Shown: in pieces, positions 9,125 through 18,513 of the stretch
Numbering within the stretch: position 1 is the stretch's first letter
Layout of the letters: each line of letters begins with the position of its first letter
From: Chitinophaga pinensis
GTDB lineage: Bacteria > Bacteroidota > Bacteroidia > Chitinophagales > Chitinophagaceae
Assembly (NCBI GenBank): GCA_945878115.1
Contig: CAMDVD010000001.1
Location: 1-64,000 of the forward strand
Reading direction: 5' to 3'
Length of the DNA stretch: 64,000 nucleotides
Notes under the pieces: model-generated
What the model was told of the DNA's origin: nothing
What the model saw: the letters and a program-made list of their open reading frames with translations, nothing else
Databases searched by the model: none
Made by a program: the position numbers and the translations under genes

Positions 9125-10234
9125 ATGATGACCGCTACACATACCACTCGATTTTGGAATCGATTCAAAAAAAATAAAGCAGCTTTGGCTTCTATTGTTT
9201 GGATAGGTGTAGTGATGCTTATCGCATTATTTGCTTACCCTTTAAGCCCCGATGATACGCCAGATGCGAATAATATGACAGTCGAAATTGCGACCATGTC
9301 TCCTGGTTATTCTTGCCTTTTTTTGAAAAAAAATAGAAAGGAAAAACCAGCGAATATTTCTTGGTATGCTTACCTCATGTATGGTGCACCCTCAACGGTT
9401 GAACTCATTCCGATTAAAGAATATAAAATAAGTAAAGACAGTATTTTTGTTCAACATATTATGGATGAACAAGTAACCGAGCCGTTGGCTTTTTCTCTAG
9501 AACAAGTATTGCCTGAAACAAAGACACAAAGTACATCTGTAGAGAAGGATTTGATTGTACATCGAACTTTTTATTTAGGCACAGATCGATATGGAAGAGA
9601 TATGCTTTCCCGATTAATTATTGGCACTCGAGTTAGTATCAGTGTCGGTTTTATCGCTGTTTTTTTGTCCATTTTTATAGGCGTATTATTGGGTGCAATC
9701 GGCGGTTATTTTGGCGGCTTTGTTGATGATATCATAACTTGGCTTATCAATGTTTTATGGGCAATTCCAACCTTGCTTCTGGTATTTTCTATCACCTTCG
9801 TATTGGGGAAAGGATTTTGGCAAATCTTTATTGCCGTGGGTTGTACTATGTGGGTTGGAACTGCTCGATTAATACGCGGACAGGTTCTTTCTCTGAAAGA
9901 AATGGAATATATACAAGCTGCGAAAGTGATGGGATTTTCGTCGATGCGCATCATCATCAAACATATTTTACCCAATGTATTAGGACCAACAATTGTAATG
10001 GCTGCCAGTAACTTTGCAACCGCGATTTTAATAGAAGCTGGTTTAAGTTTTTTAGGTATTGGTGTACAACCACCTGTTTCTTCTTGGGGATTAATGATAA
10101 AAGAAAATTATAATTTTATTATCACCAACAAGCCTATGCTCGCCATTGTGCCAGGTGTAGCCATCATGCTAATTGTACTTGCATTTAATATCTTAGGTAA
10201 TGCATTAAGAGATGCCTTGGATGTGAAAGGGTAA
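9125..10234 (+). CDS. ABC transporter permease, oligopeptide/dipeptide DppC-OppC family
   Basis: This is the inner-membrane permease of a peptide (or nickel) importer. TM1 (ALASIVWIGVVMLIALFAYPL) is followed by about 100 periplasmic residues, then YLGTDRYGRDMLSRLIIGTRVSISVGFIAV, the signature that opens DppC/OppC permease domains. The EAA loop is EYIQAAKVMGFSSMRIIIKHILPN, the contact for the ATPase. C-terminal helices end with ALNxLGxALRDALD-type FNILGNALRDALDVKG. Length 369 fits Bacteroidota homologues with an enlarged first loop. No ATPase, second permease or binding protein lies nearby, so partners must be encoded elsewhere. It starts twelve bases after the GT2 gene; ATG at 9128 is an alternative. 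Confidence 0.92.
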   Translation: MMTATHTTRFWNRFKKNKAALASIVWIGVVMLIALFAYPLSPDDTPDANNMTVEIATMSPGYSCLFLKKNRKEKPANISWYAYLMYGAPSTVELIPIKEYKISKDSIFVQHIMDEQVTEPLAFSLEQVLPETKTQSTSVEKDLIVHRTFYLGTDRYGRDMLSRLIIGTRVSISVGFIAVFLSIFIGVLLGAIGGYFGGFVDDIITWLINVLWAIPTLLLVFSITFVLGKGFWQIFIAVGCTMWVGTARLIRGQVLSLKEMEYIQAAKVMGFSSMRIIIKHILPNVLGPTIVMAASNFATAILIEAGLSFLGIGVQPPVSSWGLMIKENYNFIITNKPMLAIVPGVAIMLIVLAFNILGNALRDALDVKG

Positions 10235-10302
10235 AAGTCGTAAGTAAAGAGTCGTAAGTAAAAAGTAAAAAGTAGAAAGTAAAATGAACAAAGTCATAAA
10301 AC

Positions 10303-10457
10303 AAACACGAAACCCCAAGCCCTGAAAGGGCGACATACAATAGCGAGGGGTACCGCCCCTCGATTGGTAATGTAAGTAGAAAGTAAATAAACAAATACGA
10401 AACCCCAAGCCCTGAAAGGGCGACATATATTAGCGAGGGGTCTCGCCCCTCGATTGG
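10303..10457. repeat. Two tandem copies of a REP-like palindromic element (about 65 bp each)
   Basis: Copies at about 10303-10367 and 10393-10457 share ACGAAACCCCAAGCCCTG, then AAAGGGCGACATA and a terminal CGATTGG. Each holds two small hairpins: GCCC-TGAAA-GGGC and GAGGGG-N-CCCCTC. Between and before them are AAGTAGAAAGTAAA-type A-rich repeats. The rest of the 290-base gap between the ABC permease and truB holds no gene; minus-strand frames here only translate the repeat. A diverged, inverted relative is at 27436-27461. Confidence 0.75.
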
Positions 10458-10526
10458 ATGAGGCTAAGGTCAAGAAGGCTATATCCCGCATGAATAATGT
10501 AGAATAGAAGAAAAAAAATTAAATAA

Positions 10527-11240
10527 ATGAAAAAAGAATTATCGGAATTAGATTGCACGGCTGGTGAATTATTACTCATAGATAAACCTTATGGTTGGTC
10601 CTCCTTTGCGGTAGTTGCGCAAATAAAAAAATGGACGAAAGCAAAAATTGGGCATGCGGGTACTTTAGATCCATTGGCAAGCGGACTAGTGATATGCTGC
10701 ACTGGTAAATGGACCAAAAAATTGACCGCACTTATTGGTTGTAAAAAGGAATATACGGGTATTATTTATTTAGGTGCTAGTACGCCAACTTATGATAGAG
10801 AAAGTTTACCCGAAAATCAACAAGACATTTCTGCACTGAGTCTTGAAAAAATAAATGCCACTACCGCATTATTTACTGGAGATATTTTACAATATCCTCC
10901 TATTCATTCGGCTATCAAACAAGAAGGAAAACCCATATACGAATTGGCACGCAAAGGAGAAGAGGTGATTGTAAAAAGCAGAGCAGTAACTATCGAAACT
11001 TTTGACATTACAAAAATCGCTCTGCCCGAAGTCCATTTTAGAGTGGTTTGTAGTAGTGGTACTTATATTCGTTCGCTTGCCCACGACTTCGGAGCAGCAT
11101 TGGGTTGTGGCGGATACTTGCATACCTTGCGCAGAACGCAAATTGGTGATTATCGAATTGAAGATGCGTATACCATTGAAGAAATGGCATCTTATTTTGG
11201 AAGCCAAATGAATGCGAGAATCGTGGTGCCAAAGGGATAG
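10527..11240 (+). CDS. truB: tRNA pseudouridine(55) synthase TruB
   Basis: TruB converts U55 in the T-loop of tRNAs to pseudouridine. Family motifs are plain: LLIDKPYGWSSFAVV (motif I), KIGHAGTLDPLASGLVI with the catalytic aspartate in GTLDPLASG (motif II), KEYTGIIYLG, YPPIHSAIKQEGKPIYELARKG, and FRVVCSSGTYIRSLAHDFG. At 237 residues it lacks the C-terminal PUA extension of the E. coli enzyme, as usual in Bacteroidota. It is a single gene after the REP-like repeats. Confidence 0.97.
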   Translation: MKKELSELDCTAGELLLIDKPYGWSSFAVVAQIKKWTKAKIGHAGTLDPLASGLVICCTGKWTKKLTALIGCKKEYTGIIYLGASTPTYDRESLPENQQDISALSLEKINATTALFTGDILQYPPIHSAIKQEGKPIYELARKGEEVIVKSRAVTIETFDITKIALPEVHFRVVCSSGTYIRSLAHDFGAALGCGGYLHTLRRTQIGDYRIEDAYTIEEMASYFGSQMNARIVVPKG

Positions 11241-11303
11241 TTTCCCTTTGTCATATTAATGTCATATTTCGGAATGCAAATAAAGGAGCTCTGTTTTTGG
11301 GGC

Positions 11304-11311
11304 TACTTTTG
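11304..11311 (+). promoter_or_regulatory. -7 box TACTTTTG of the HmuY-like/TonB receptor operon
   Basis: This is an exact TAnnTTTG match, 17 bases before the ATG at 11329. I saw no clear -33 match and no recognisable Fur-type palindrome, so iron control cannot be argued from sequence. Confidence 0.5.
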
Positions 11312-11328
11312 TCGTTCAAAAAATAGAA

Positions 11329-12630
11329 ATGAAGAAAATAATTTTTACACTTATTTCATTAGTAACACTAGCGATTACTGCACATGCACAATCCACATGG
11401 ATTATGGATTCTGTCTCTTTAGGAGCAGGCGTTAATGATGATGTTTTTTATAGCATGGGCACAGGTACTGTTCGCGTAGAAAACAATAAAAATTGGCATC
11501 TTGGATTTTCATTAAGTCCAATCGGAGACAGTGCTGCAATATGGGCTAATCATGGTTCAGGAAATGCTTATACCAAAGTGTATAATATCCATAAAGATTC
11601 TGCACAATGGAGCACCGTTACACTTGGCGATACAGCCTTGGCTACATTATGTTTTAATAATGATAAAGGTTGGTATCAAGGTGCTTTTAATAATATCCAA
11701 AGTATGGATCCATTTAATTTTGGATGGGGCCATTATCTAGGTGCACCAACGCATGCAATACAAGGAGATTCTATTTTTATTGTGAAAGCAAATGGCATTT
11801 TTTATAAAGTGTTTATTGCAAAATTAGATGCAATACCTTCCATTGTTTGGACTTTCACTGTTGGTGATTTTGCAGGAAATGATGCCGTGTACACCATCGC
11901 GAAAAACCCTAATTATACAAACAATCTTTTTGCCCATTTTAACTTAGCTACAGGTGCTGATACCAATCGCGAACCGAATATCAATACTTGGGATGTTATT
12001 TTTAATAGATATACAACCGATGCAGTGGGTAGTGGTCCTGCACCAAATAACAATGTAATTGGTGTATTTGCAAATAAAGGCGTCAAAACAGCGAGAGCAC
12101 AAGGTGTTCAAGTGGATTCAGCATTTATGAATTACCCAGTATATACTGCTTCTTGGAGTCCTGTTATTTCTGGTATTGGATATGATTGGAAAACTTTTAA
12201 TCAATCTACATTTAGCTGGACTGTTGCTGATTCTAATTCATATTTTATTAGAGGAAAAGATACCAGCGTCTTGTGGCAATTACAGTTTACCGCGTATGGT
12301 GGAAGTGCGAATGGAAATGTTGTTTTTAAAAAGCGTGCTGTTTGGCCAACTGCAGTAAATGATATTCAATCTTCAATCAACAGCTATTCCATTTTTCCAA
12401 TACCAAGTGATCAACAATTGAATATTGTTTTGGATGCCAAAGAAACTGCAAAAGCAAATATAACATTAATGGATATGTTTGGTAAAACTATTCTACGCTC
12501 TGCGATAAACGTCAACAACGGATTAAATGCATACACATTACCAACACAATCTTTACCAAATGGTAATTATATTTTATCCATCAATGGAACTAGCATACGC
12601 ATCAATCAAAGTATTCAAATTGTAAAATAA
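11329..12630 (+). CDS. T9SS-exported HmuY-like protein (putative heme-binding)
   Basis: The signal peptide MKKIIFTLISLVTLAITAHAQ is followed by a beta-rich region and a type A T9SS sorting domain from about residue 350 (SYSIFPIPSDQQLNI ... NGNYILSINGT). The middle part carries pieces typical of the HmuY-like family: NWHLGFS (56-61), WDVIFNRYTT (221-230), NNVIGVFANKGVKTARA, IGYDWKTF (283-290) and YFIRGKDTSVLWQLQF (305-320). In Porphyromonas HmuY is a lipoprotein that takes heme from host proteins and hands it to HmuR; here it would be exported by T9SS. The TonB-dependent receptor starts one base after the stop, supporting a binding-protein/receptor pair. Heme as ligand is inferred from family and context only. 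Confidence 0.72.
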   Translation: MKKIIFTLISLVTLAITAHAQSTWIMDSVSLGAGVNDDVFYSMGTGTVRVENNKNWHLGFSLSPIGDSAAIWANHGSGNAYTKVYNIHKDSAQWSTVTLGDTALATLCFNNDKGWYQGAFNNIQSMDPFNFGWGHYLGAPTHAIQGDSIFIVKANGIFYKVFIAKLDAIPSIVWTFTVGDFAGNDAVYTIAKNPNYTNNLFAHFNLATGADTNREPNINTWDVIFNRYTTDAVGSGPAPNNNVIGVFANKGVKTARAQGVQVDSAFMNYPVYTASWSPVISGIGYDWKTFNQSTFSWTVADSNSYFIRGKDTSVLWQLQFTAYGGSANGNVVFKKRAVWPTAVNDIQSSINSYSIFPIPSDQQLNIVLDAKETAKANITLMDMFGKTILRSAINVNNGLNAYTLPTQSLPNGNYILSINGTSIRINQSIQIVK

Positions 12631-12631
12631 A

Positions 12632-14839
12632 TTGAAAAAACACTTTCTTTATATTCTCCTATTTTTATTAGTGGCTTTGCATACCAAAGCCACTAATTTA
12701 GTAATAGAAGTTAAAGAAGATCATACCAATATTGTATTGGAGAATGCAATAGTTTCCTATACCCAAAATAAGCTACAGTATGCATTTCCTGTGCCTTTGA
12801 ATGGTAAAGTGGTATTGAAAAACATAGTATATCCAATCAAAGTAAAAGTCCAATCATTAGGTTATGAATCCATTACTAGAACTATAAAAGCAAAAGATAT
12901 TACATCACTACATGGAGATGATTATTTGTTGGTTCAATTGAAAAAAATGAATGTTCAACTGAATGAATTAGTGGTAACTGCACAAACCACGCCGCAGCTT
13001 GCAAAACAATCTATATATAAAGTAAATTCTTTTAACAGTACACAAATTGCACAACGCGGTGCGGTAAGTGTGAACGATGTTTTAAGCTATGAAGTCAATC
13101 ATTTTATTTCCAATGATAATCTTTTAGGTAGCTCTGTTAGCATTGGTGGGATTGGTGGTCAGAATGTAAAAGTTTTAGTGAATGGTGTTCCAATTATGGG
13201 GCGTGAAAATGGGAATATAGATTTAGGTCAACTCAGTGTAAATAATATTAAACGCATTGAAATGATACAAGGACCAATGAGTGTAATCTATGGTTCGAAT
13301 GCACTAGGTGGCGTTATTAATATTATCACAAAAACACCCCAAAAGAAGATGGCTTTTGGCATTCGTAGTTATACAGAAAGCATTGGCAAGTACAACTTCT
13401 TTGGCGATATGAGTTTACACAAAAAGAAACATCAAGTTCAAGTATCTCTTTCTCGAAATTTTTTCCAAGGCTGGACGCCTGAGGATTCTGTAGACAGATA
13501 TCAATTATGGAAACCCAAAACCCAATATGCTAGTGACTTGCAGTATAATTATGAAAATAAAAAAACGAAGCTGAATTATTATAGTTCTTACCTCTACGAA
13601 AAAATTACAAACAAAGGTGTACCTATTGTCAATCCTTATGATGGTTATGCATTTGATGAATATTATAAAACACAACGCATTATCAATTCATTGGGATTGA
13701 ATTATGTTTTATCTACCAAAGAACAACTTTCATTTTCAAACAGTTATTCTATTTATAAACGTACAAAAAATAGATTTAGAAAAGATTTGGTTTCGCTTGA
13801 ACAATTTGAAACGCATGGTATTGGAGATCAAGATACCACTCGATTTGATGACATCAACGCCAGAGGGACATTGTCAAGCAAACGCATTAGAAACACAGAT
13901 GTCTTATTGGGTTATGAATATACCTACGAGCTAGGAAAAAGTTATAAACTGGCAGATGATGAACAAAGCATGTCGGACATTGGTGTGTTTGCATCTGCAA
14001 CATATACCCATAAAAAAATAAGTGTTCAGCCTTCCTGCAGAATGACATATAGCAATCGATTCAACAAGGCCACTACACCTGCTTTGCATTTGAAGTATGA
14101 TTTAAATGACAAGACCCAAATTAGAGCTTCTTATGCACGTGGTTTTAGAGCACCTACTTTAAAAGAAATGTATTTACAATTTGTAGATCAAAACCATACT
14201 ATCATTGGCAATCCAGAATTGAAACCTGAAATTGGCGATCACCTTGAATTCGGTATAGAGCATCAAGCCAAGCTTGCACATGCAACACTAAGTATTGGTT
14301 TAAATGCATATGCTAATGCGATAACAAATTTGATAACCTTGGCTATTTATAACAACCATGGCGTACTTCGTCAATATGCTAATATTCAAGAATACCAAAA
14401 TGGCATTTTGAATGTACAAGCTAAATACGCATCCAGTAGATTGAAGTTCAATACGGCAATGGGGTGTATCTTAGTCAATAAATCGGAAACCTTGCCGCAA
14501 CATGTTATTCTAGAGATTTCTCCTAATTTGTCTTATTGGTTTAAAAGTATAAATACCACTTTTAATTTTAATTATAAATTCAATAGCAAACAACCTGTGC
14601 TTACAGTAGATCAACAATTTTTGTATACATCTGCATTACATATTGCTAATGCTTCTTTGCAAAAATCGTTTTTCAAAAAATCTTTGGCACTGCAAGTTGG
14701 CGTTAAAAATTTATTTAATTTACAAAATACACCACTTTCAGGCGCAGTTGATTTACAAAGTGGTGGTCATACCTCTGCATCAGGTATGCAGTTATTTCCT
14801 GAACGCAGCTTGTTTATGGATATTCAATATCATTTTTAA
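12632..14839 (+). CDS. TonB-dependent outer-membrane receptor (HmuR-like position)
   Basis: The order is: signal peptide KKHFLYILLFLLVALHTKA; carboxypeptidase-regulatory-like domain (about 20-105); plug domain with RGAVSVNDVLSYEV, VLVNGVPIMGRENG and MIQGPMSVIYGSNALGGVINIITK; then a 22-strand-type barrel ending in aromatic YHF. RASYARGFRAPTLKEMYLQF and NPELKPEIGDHLEFGIE are classic receptor motifs. At 735 residues it resembles heme/siderophore/vitamin receptors rather than SusC. The start is TTG, one base after the stop of the HmuY-like gene; no ATG near the signal peptide would work, so translation is probably coupled. The ligand is inferred from the neighbour. Confidence 0.92.
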   Translation: MKKHFLYILLFLLVALHTKATNLVIEVKEDHTNIVLENAIVSYTQNKLQYAFPVPLNGKVVLKNIVYPIKVKVQSLGYESITRTIKAKDITSLHGDDYLLVQLKKMNVQLNELVVTAQTTPQLAKQSIYKVNSFNSTQIAQRGAVSVNDVLSYEVNHFISNDNLLGSSVSIGGIGGQNVKVLVNGVPIMGRENGNIDLGQLSVNNIKRIEMIQGPMSVIYGSNALGGVINIITKTPQKKMAFGIRSYTESIGKYNFFGDMSLHKKKHQVQVSLSRNFFQGWTPEDSVDRYQLWKPKTQYASDLQYNYENKKTKLNYYSSYLYEKITNKGVPIVNPYDGYAFDEYYKTQRIINSLGLNYVLSTKEQLSFSNSYSIYKRTKNRFRKDLVSLEQFETHGIGDQDTTRFDDINARGTLSSKRIRNTDVLLGYEYTYELGKSYKLADDEQSMSDIGVFASATYTHKKISVQPSCRMTYSNRFNKATTPALHLKYDLNDKTQIRASYARGFRAPTLKEMYLQFVDQNHTIIGNPELKPEIGDHLEFGIEHQAKLAHATLSIGLNAYANAITNLITLAIYNNHGVLRQYANIQEYQNGILNVQAKYASSRLKFNTAMGCILVNKSETLPQHVILEISPNLSYWFKSINTTFNFNYKFNSKQPVLTVDQQFLYTSALHIANASLQKSFFKKSLALQVGVKNLFNLQNTPLSGAVDLQSGGHTSASGMQLFPERSLFMDIQYHF

Positions 14840-15023
14840 ATGATGAAAAATAAAGGCTAAGCTTTTGCATTTTTTCAGTAAGTAAAATCTGTATAAGCCA
14901 GTTACAACAAGCCTTTCGTGGCAATGCATAGGCTGCTTGAGTACCTTGAGTTTGTAACTTTTCATTTTCTCGATAAAGTTTGTTTGGCACAATGTTTGCT
15001 TATACAGCGCAAAACGGTATCTG
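14840..15023. other. Short intergenic stretch without recognised content
   Basis: I see no terminator or promoter that I would defend. A minus-strand frame across here overlaps the better-looking plus-strand small gene and the receptor end, and is rejected. Confidence 0.4.
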
Positions 15024-15272
15024 ATGGCAACGAACAATAGTGAAATCCTTTTTAATAAGAGAAATTTAAAGTCCCCAATAGAACAATCGCCAATCACGGC
15101 ACGAAAGATATTATATATTTTAGGCGAAGGACTTGTAGCACAAAAAAAAGAAGATTCTTTAGAATTAATTAATTTATACGCGAAAAGAGTAAATAAGCCT
15201 TCACAAGCCCTATCAAAAAAAATAAGTTTAGATGAATTTAGACCATTTGAATTCTTGGTTAATCGAAATTAA
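15024..15272 (+). CDS. Small hypothetical protein (82 aa)
   Basis: This is a soluble, basic 82-residue protein with no signal peptide: it begins MATNNSEILFNKRNLKSP and contains ARKILYILGEGLVAQKKE and SLDEFRPFEFLVNR. I do not recognise it. The helical pattern and Lys/Glu-rich composition look like a real cytoplasmic protein, and the A-rich codon use matches neighbouring genes. It is isolated between the TonB receptor and an ECF sigma gene, both on the same strand. It might be a spurious frame. Confidence 0.45.
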   Translation: MATNNSEILFNKRNLKSPIEQSPITARKILYILGEGLVAQKKEDSLELINLYAKRVNKPSQALSKKISLDEFRPFEFLVNRN

Positions 15273-15505
15273 TCTATTATGTTTACAAAAAATTAAGCTA
15301 CTGACGCATCTCTACATTGTTAAATCTTATTGAAATATTTTAACCTTATTTTCAAAAGGATTTATTTTTATTCACTGATAATTTTATCAGACAAACAAAA
15401 AGCAATTTGAAAAACAAATTGTGCAAACTATAAAAGAGATAAAGCCTATACGTCAACACTTCTACATTTTATTCATTATTGTTTCACCAAACAAAGTAGA
15501 AGTCT

Positions 15506-16090
15506 ATGACACCAAGTACCATTCTTACAGATGCTATACTCCTTGAGTTAGTAAAGAAAAATGACGAAGTTGCAATTGCAACATTATTAGATAGGTATAA
15601 AGACAAGTTTTATACCGCCATTTTTTTACTCGTAAAAGACAAATACATTGCCGAAGATTTATTTCAAGAAGTATGTATCAAAATTATTACGTGTATACGA
15701 AATGGAAATTATAACGACGATGGTCGCTTTCTTTCTTGGACCATGCGTATCTGCCGCAATCTAGCATTGGATTATTTTAGAGCCAACAAAAGAAAAGTAA
15801 AAGTGACTTTATCTGATGGAACAGATATTTTTTCTGTATTCAATTTCGGTAAAGAAGAGTCCTTTGAAAAAACAATGATGCAAGAAGAAACTGCTCATCG
15901 TTTGCGTAAAATGTTAGACATGATTCCGTACGATCAACGTGAAGTAATCGTATTGAGAATGTATGGAGATATGTCATTTAAGCAAATTGCCGAAATGACT
16001 TCTACTAGTGTAAACACAGCGCTTGGTAGAATGCGATATGGTCTTTTACACCTTCGTAAAATTATGGACGAGAAAGGGATTTTGTTGTAA
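15506..16090 (+). CDS. ECF-type RNA polymerase sigma factor
   Basis: The protein directs RNA polymerase to alternative promoters. Region 2 is present (LLDRYKDKFYTAIFLLVKDKYIAEDLFQEVCIK, then RFLSWTMRICRNLALDYFR, region 2.4), followed by a linker and region 4 (LDMIPYDQREVIVLRMYGDMSFKQIAEMTSTSVNTALGRMRYGLLHLRK). At 194 residues it is the size of an ECF sigma factor. The neighbouring genes do not include an obvious anti-sigma factor, and the nearest TonB receptor lacks the signalling N-terminal domain, so it does not look like a FecI/FecR-type set. The regulon is unknown. Confidence 0.93.
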   Translation: MTPSTILTDAILLELVKKNDEVAIATLLDRYKDKFYTAIFLLVKDKYIAEDLFQEVCIKIITCIRNGNYNDDGRFLSWTMRICRNLALDYFRANKRKVKVTLSDGTDIFSVFNFGKEESFEKTMMQEETAHRLRKMLDMIPYDQREVIVLRMYGDMSFKQIAEMTSTSVNTALGRMRYGLLHLRKIMDEKGILL

Positions 16091-16147
16091 GGTTAAAGGA
16101 TTCAAATATTAATAGGGACAAGTTGTAAATCATCATCGTCTTTATTG

Positions 16148-18418
16148 CTATTCAATAATAAACTTCCCAGTCTTGGTTTTGGCACCATCTGTATTGCTTA
16201 CAAACACATAGTAAACGCCACTCTTAGGTTTTTGCCCTAAATAATTTTTTCCATTCCATGTAGCTTGTCCGCCTTGTGCAATGGTACGAAATACCAATTG
16301 CCCGCTTACGTCTGTTATGCGCACATCTGCATTGGTAACCAAACCTTTAATCGCAATAGTGCCATTATATTCTTTGCTCACTGGATTTGGAAAAATAAGT
16401 AAATCGTCATTGGTTTCACTGCCTTCTGTGGCGAATGCACGGTAAGAAATTAAGCCTTCTACGGTTGCAAAAAATACTTCACCTGTAATAGGATGAACCA
16501 TGATTTTACGAATTTCATTGGATGGTAATGGACTATTATCAATAGTGAATCGTTGCAAAATTTTTTCGGCATCGTCGCTAATAAGCCAAACGCCACTGGT
16601 AGTTCCTATCCATTTATTATTTGCGCCATCTACTGCAATCGAGGTTACATTTTCTCTTTGAAAAAGGAGTCCAGCATTCAAATCATATTTTACAATTTTC
16701 AATTCAGCATCACATCCACTTGTGGTAGTTGCACTTTCTGGACAATTAATGATACCAATACCATCGCTGGTACCAATCCATATTTTCCCATTTTTATCTT
16801 TCACGATACAATTGACGTCATTGGTCGGTAGGTTGCCATAACCTGCGCCAGTAGTGTATTTTCGAATTTGATCATCGCTCTTGTTGTCGATGGTATTATT
16901 GTCGTTGAGCACATATACACCAACACCTCTCGGAGCAACCATCCATTTTTGATTGGCATCATCAATCGCAATTTGGCTTGCTGTGGCCAAACTAACATTG
17001 TAAGGAAACGCAAATTTCTGCCAAGTGTTGTCTGCCTTTTTTACAACCAATTGATACGGTGAGCCATAATTACTCATCCATAAATTATGGTCATTGTCGA
17101 ATTGCAAGGAAACCAATGGCGTATTAATTCCATTCCCAACTTGTGGTTGCAGATAGGCAGTATTTTTATACACTACCGTACTAAAATCTGGATGAATTTG
17201 TACAAGTCCATTGCCAAAGGAAGCGAGGTAAATATCATTATTTCGTGAATCAACTACGATGTCCATGATATCATTAACGGAATCCATAGCAGGTAATTTA
17301 TTTTGCGAATTATAGGTTTGCCAAGTACCATTGTCTAAAGTATAATAGCCACTTCTATTACCTAATGTATTCCAATCGGCTTCACCGCCAGAAGCAACAT
17401 AGACAACACCATTATAGTTACTCAAGTTATAAATAGTATTGCTGTAAATGCCATTGGGTACATGATATTCTTTAACCTTGCGATTGTTTAACTTGATTAA
17501 GCCTTCCCAAAAATCGGCTTCCCAAATTTCATTTGGTGCCACTTCTACAATATCCAATGGATTGATTAAGTAAGTAGTGTCTTTAATGGAACCAAGCTCA
17601 TCTAAAATGATAATCGCTCTTCGGTCATCTCCCGATTCGGCAATATAAAAATCTTGTACACCTGTTCTTGTTTTTACGATGGTAGAAGTTGTTGTGTAAA
17701 TGAGTTGATTAGTAGTGCCTTGCAGCGAATACAAACTAGTGCTTGTAGCATAATATAGTTTATTGTTGTGCGCAAAAATAAACTGACAAGGCGTTTGATT
17801 TATTTCTGTCCAATTCGCAAAATTCTGTAAGGCAGTATTGTTTTCATCTGCCGAAAAAACACCTGCGGAAGTTGCGGTATAAAATTTACCATTCAAACTT
17901 GTAAAGTCCTTTATTTCCAATACTTGTGAGGCTTTTTGTAAGGTATAAGTTTCTTTGATTTCTAATTTATCTGGGTTCAAAACCACTATCCCAAAGTCGG
18001 TAGATAAATAGGCAAATTTGTTTTTGAAATAAATGGAATTGATACGCTTACTACCTGTGATATTCAGGTTTTTAATATCTGGAATATTTTGAAAAGTATT
18101 GTCTTTATAAATATCAATATTGCTATTGGCATACACAATAATTAAATATCCCGATTCACTATCATAACGCAATAATTTGATATTGATATCACTCAATCCA
18201 TTTGCTTTAGAGTAAGTCGTATATTCATGATCTGTCAAAGAATAAGAATATAAATGCGTAGCACCTGCGAAAATTTTGTCACCCATTTTTTCAACGGCAA
18301 AAATAGATTTGTAGGTATAATGGCTTTGCCAAGTTCCAATTGGAATTTGTTGTGCCCAAGCAAGAATAGTGCTGCATAAAAAGAGCAAAGACAAAATAAG
18401 GCGAAGGAGTCGAATCAT
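16148..18418 (-). CDS. porZ: PorZ-family beta-propeller protein of the type IX secretion system
   Basis: The signal peptide MIRLLRLILSLLFLCSTILAWAQ is followed by two beta-propeller domains. The opening IGTWQSHYTYKSIFAVEKMGDKI with a nearby LYSYSLTD and YSKANGLSD block is what I know from PorZ. Two-component-regulator-type blades recur (KDKNGKIWIGTSDGIGI, DGANNKWIGTTSGVWLI, NDHNLWMSN). A type A sorting domain follows from about residue 675 (LLIFPNPVSKEYNGTIAIKG ... KSGVYYVFVSNTDG). In Porphyromonas PorZ is part of the surface attachment complex that works with the PorU sortase. Length 756 fits. No other T9SS core gene is nearby. An alternative is a generic propeller T9SS cargo protein. Confidence 0.8.
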   Translation of the reverse strand: MIRLLRLILSLLFLCSTILAWAQQIPIGTWQSHYTYKSIFAVEKMGDKIFAGATHLYSYSLTDHEYTTYSKANGLSDINIKLLRYDSESGYLIIVYANSNIDIYKDNTFQNIPDIKNLNITGSKRINSIYFKNKFAYLSTDFGIVVLNPDKLEIKETYTLQKASQVLEIKDFTSLNGKFYTATSAGVFSADENNTALQNFANWTEINQTPCQFIFAHNNKLYYATSTSLYSLQGTTNQLIYTTTSTIVKTRTGVQDFYIAESGDDRRAIIILDELGSIKDTTYLINPLDIVEVAPNEIWEADFWEGLIKLNNRKVKEYHVPNGIYSNTIYNLSNYNGVVYVASGGEADWNTLGNRSGYYTLDNGTWQTYNSQNKLPAMDSVNDIMDIVVDSRNNDIYLASFGNGLVQIHPDFSTVVYKNTAYLQPQVGNGINTPLVSLQFDNDHNLWMSNYGSPYQLVVKKADNTWQKFAFPYNVSLATASQIAIDDANQKWMVAPRGVGVYVLNDNNTIDNKSDDQIRKYTTGAGYGNLPTNDVNCIVKDKNGKIWIGTSDGIGIINCPESATTTSGCDAELKIVKYDLNAGLLFQRENVTSIAVDGANNKWIGTTSGVWLISDDAEKILQRFTIDNSPLPSNEIRKIMVHPITGEVFFATVEGLISYRAFATEGSETNDDLLIFPNPVSKEYNGTIAIKGLVTNADVRITDVSGQLVFRTIAQGGQATWNGKNYLGQKPKSGVYYVFVSNTDGAKTKTGKFIIE

Positions 18419-18497
18419 ATTTCAAAAGTAATGGTTTTATGAACGCCTCAAAACAAAGATTATTATTTTTTATAGTGTTAGTTTTTTAGATTCATGG

Positions 18498-18505
18498 TAT
18501 CTTCG
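18498..18505 (+). promoter_or_regulatory. -7-like box TATCTTCG before the RND/MMPL gene
   Basis: One mismatch (T to C) from TAnnTTTG. It ends eight bases before the ATG at 18514. The same TTCG variant appears before 25263 and before rpsA. Confidence 0.4.
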
Positions 18506-18513
18506 CCCCCTCT

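Noticed and set aside
10185-10491. Three overlapping minus-strand frames of 65-73 residues
   Set aside because: They translate the REP-like repeats (the same CRPFRAWGF-type peptide recurs) and the tail of the ABC permease gene; no coding evidence.
14792-15097. Minus-strand frame of 101 residues
   Set aside because: It overlaps the TonB receptor end and the better plus-strand small gene, and its composition is unlike a protein.
15506-16090. FecI/FecR-type sigma/anti-sigma system with the upstream TonB receptor
   Set aside because: No anti-sigma gene is next to the sigma gene and the receptor lacks the N-terminal signalling (STN) domain.
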